Assembly (NCBI GenBank): GCA_021604825.1
Contig: BQJS01000073.1
Coordinates: 1 to 21,042 of the forward strand
Reading direction: 5' to 3'
DNA length: 21,042 nucleotides
DNA from: Phycisphaerae bacterium
GTDB lineage: Bacteria > Planctomycetota > Phycisphaerae > UBA1845
Shown here: piece by piece, positions 19,718 to 21,042 of the stretch
Position numbering within the stretch: the stretch's first letter is position 1
How the letters are laid out: each line of letters opens with the position of its first letter
The notes under the pieces: generated by a model
The model's input: only the letters and a program-made list of their open reading frames with translations
Databases searched by the model: none
Told to the model about the DNA's origin: nothing
Position numbers and translations under genes: made by a program

Positions 19718-21042
19718 GGCGTCGTTCTCCTTCGCGTCCCCGAACCGGATAAGCCAGCCCCAGACGCGTGAGATCTCGGTGATACACAACTTGAGCCAAC
19801 GGTCCGCGCATGTCGACAACGACCTGCAAGCGCGAAAACACGCCCACATGATCCGCGAAACCGATAGACTCTATCGAAAACTGCCGCCCCCTGGCGGTGA
19901 TTTGATTCTCTACTTTTGAAAACGCCTGGCTATCCAAAATCTTTTCCGTAAGAAGCCAACCAATCGTTGACTTGATCGGACCTGTCAACGTGGCACGCTT
20001 CTGAATCATCAGTGGAATCGCTTCCGGAGGAAGATCTCTGATGCACGCCAACACGCGAGCCGGTGCCGTGTTGATGTTGATCAAACCGTACTGCTCCGGA
20101 GCTTGATTGAGCGTGCAATAATCGAACAACTTAGCCACAGCTTCACCCCGCAGCGGCGACGACCGCAAGATGTTGTCGATCGTTTGGTCTTCGAGGTACT
20201 GAGCCAGCGTATACGTCTTGGCCGTGCCACGTTCCCGCGTTGCCCCAATCAAGAAATCCACGACCTGCTGATCGTTGAAAACCTCTTCCAATCGCGGACG
20301 AAGTTTGGAGGCTTCGGTGAACATGTAGATTCGCGGTTTGTTGTCGGTGCTCACACTAAAGTCGTGCGAATACACCGTGATGTAAGGCAGCAATCCGCGC
20401 TCAAGGAATCCATCGCCATTGTCCATTGGAAACGACGTCTCACCGTCATCTTCGTTCGGCGTCAGCAAACCGTTGCGATCGTAATCTTCTCCGTAAAGCA
20501 ATTGCCCGGTCATTCCCTTAACCATGAGCAACTCTTCAACCGTCTCGAATGGACTGTTCTTCGCCCGATGCGGTGTCGGAAGCGACCCGTAGTAGTCGCT
20601 CTCAGCTCCAAATTCACGCGGTTCATTATCGGGATCGCGCCAATCCATGATCGCGTGGACCAACTCCAACGGTTCGCGGCCATCCTTGATGAGCGGGGTG
20701 ATCAGTTTCAACAACTGCCCCTCGCTCGCATAATTGATATTGAGTTTTGCCGATTCATCTGTGACGCCGAAGCGTACCAGCGTTTCATCATCGAGCGGGT
20801 TGTCGGCCACAATGCTGAATCGATACGCAATTCGATCTTCCGACTCCTCGCTCAACTCACCCTTGCCGAGATTTTCTTCCGTCGCTTTGGGACTCCACAC
20901 CAATGCCTGATCGAAACGCGCCGGATTGTGGTACCACGCCTGCGGGTTGTCGCGCTCGCTACGCAACATGTGCTTGACGGCATCCACGCCAGCCTCTGCC
21001 GCCAACCGACACTGCAACCGCTGCGACATCGCCATGCCCGCC
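19698..21042 (-). CDS. gspK: GspK, minor pseudopilin tip subunit of the type II secretion system (5' end missing)
   Basis: The frame runs off the right edge, so the prepilin peptidase site and N-terminal membrane helix are not visible. The first visible Met (21035) lies within what should be the helix (AMSQRLQCRLAAEAGVDAV). Family marks, numbered from that Met, are DESAKLNINYASEGQLL (93-109), IMDWRDPDNEPREFGAESDYY (129-149) and SPFETVEELLMVKG (161-174). A helix-hairpin-like second half includes LININTAPARVLACI. GspK forms a complex with GspI and GspJ at the pseudopilus tip. An EF-hand-like loop D184-E195 (DYDRNGLLTPNE) lies between the two halves. The stop (19698) overlaps the gspL start. Gene order K-L-M then D is typical of T2SS clusters; the pseudopilin genes G, H, I and J are expected further right. 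Confidence 0.9.
   Translation of the reverse strand, partial: AGMAMSQRLQCRLAAEAGVDAVKHMLRSERDNPQAWYHNPARFDQALVWSPKATEENLGKGELSEESEDRIAYRFSIVADNPLDDETLVRFGVTDESAKLNINYASEGQLLKLITPLIKDGREPLELVHAIMDWRDPDNEPREFGAESDYYGSLPTPHRAKNSPFETVEELLMVKGMTGQLLYGEDYDRNGLLTPNEDDGETSFPMDNGDGFLERGLLPYITVYSHDFSVSTDNKPRIYMFTEASKLRPRLEEVFNDQQVVDFLIGATRERGTAKTYTLAQYLEDQTIDNILRSSPLRGEAVAKLFDYCTLNQAPEQYGLININTAPARVLACIRDLPPEAIPLMIQKRATLTGPIKSTIGWLLTEKILDSQAFSKVENQITARGRQFSIESIGFADHVGVFSRLQVVVDMRGPLAQVVYHRDLTRLGLAYPVRGREGERRLVIAED
19717..19732 (-). promoter_or_regulatory. Ribosome binding site and TTG start deciding the gspL N-terminus
   Basis: AAGGAG (19732-19727 on the minus strand) followed by nine bases and TTG (19717-19715) lies inside the last codons of gspK. 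A second TTG at 19711 is 15 bases from the site and less likely. No in-frame ATG gives a start that keeps the conserved first phosphate motif without the spurious N-terminal extension. Confidence 0.7.
20451..20486 (-). other. EF-hand-like calcium-binding loop in GspK
   Basis: DYDRNGLLTPNE fits the 12-residue EF-hand pattern: Asp at 1, Asp at 3, Asn at 5, Gly at 6, a hydrophobic at 8 and Glu at 12. A second Asp/Gly-rich stretch (MDNGDGFLERG) follows ten residues later. Enterobacterial GspK is known to bind calcium, so a structural calcium site here is plausible. Confidence 0.6.

Overview
The window looks like a chromosomal segment of a member of the Planctomycetota. The basis is gene content rather than a marker gene. 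The window shows a GspK / PilM-PilN fusion / GspM / secretin gene order, a greatly enlarged secretin carrying many ring-building N-domain modules, and STN-type secreted proteins. It also holds a long palindromic repeat containing GTGCCACTG, a motif I associate with this phylum from memory. No rRNA, tRNA, CRISPR array or transposase gene was seen.

Layout, right to left on the minus strand. One long co-directional cluster fills positions 21042 to 2216. It runs gspK (5' end cut by the window edge), a gspL-type PilM-PilN fusion, a gspM/PilO-type gene, a 2793-residue secretin-N-repeat protein, a 1727-residue GspD secretin and a small lipoprotein. The genes mostly abut or overlap. The exception is the 172-base gap before gspD, which could hold separate control. 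The cluster encodes the pseudopilus tip subunit, the inner-membrane platform and the outer-membrane channel of a type II secretion / type IV pilus-like machine. GspE, F, G, H, I and J are not here and probably lie to the right. No separate GspC or PilP was recognised.

The unusual part is the pair of neighbouring array proteins. GspD carries 14 consecutive N1-like modules before its pore domain. The upstream giant protein carries an N0-like domain and about 26 full modules plus one terminal half module, but no pore domain. Loops in the GspD modules are mostly acidic. Loops at the same place in the giant protein are strongly basic, Lys/Ser-rich in the N-terminal half and Arg/Gly/Asn-rich in the C-terminal half. 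I infer a poreless, periplasm-spanning partner of the secretin. This is a prediction, not a demonstrated system.

Left of the cluster, an A-type iron-sulfur carrier gene (ErpA/IscA family) lies on the plus strand at 1571-1936 with a good terminator. At the left edge a secreted STN-domain protein (minus strand) is cut by the window. The 940-base region between these two genes has no convincing ORF. It does hold a near-consensus promoter and a strong intrinsic terminator on the plus strand, which could bracket an undescribed small RNA of about 360 nt. A 75-base palindromic repeat with 20-base perfect arms lies at 2091-2165.
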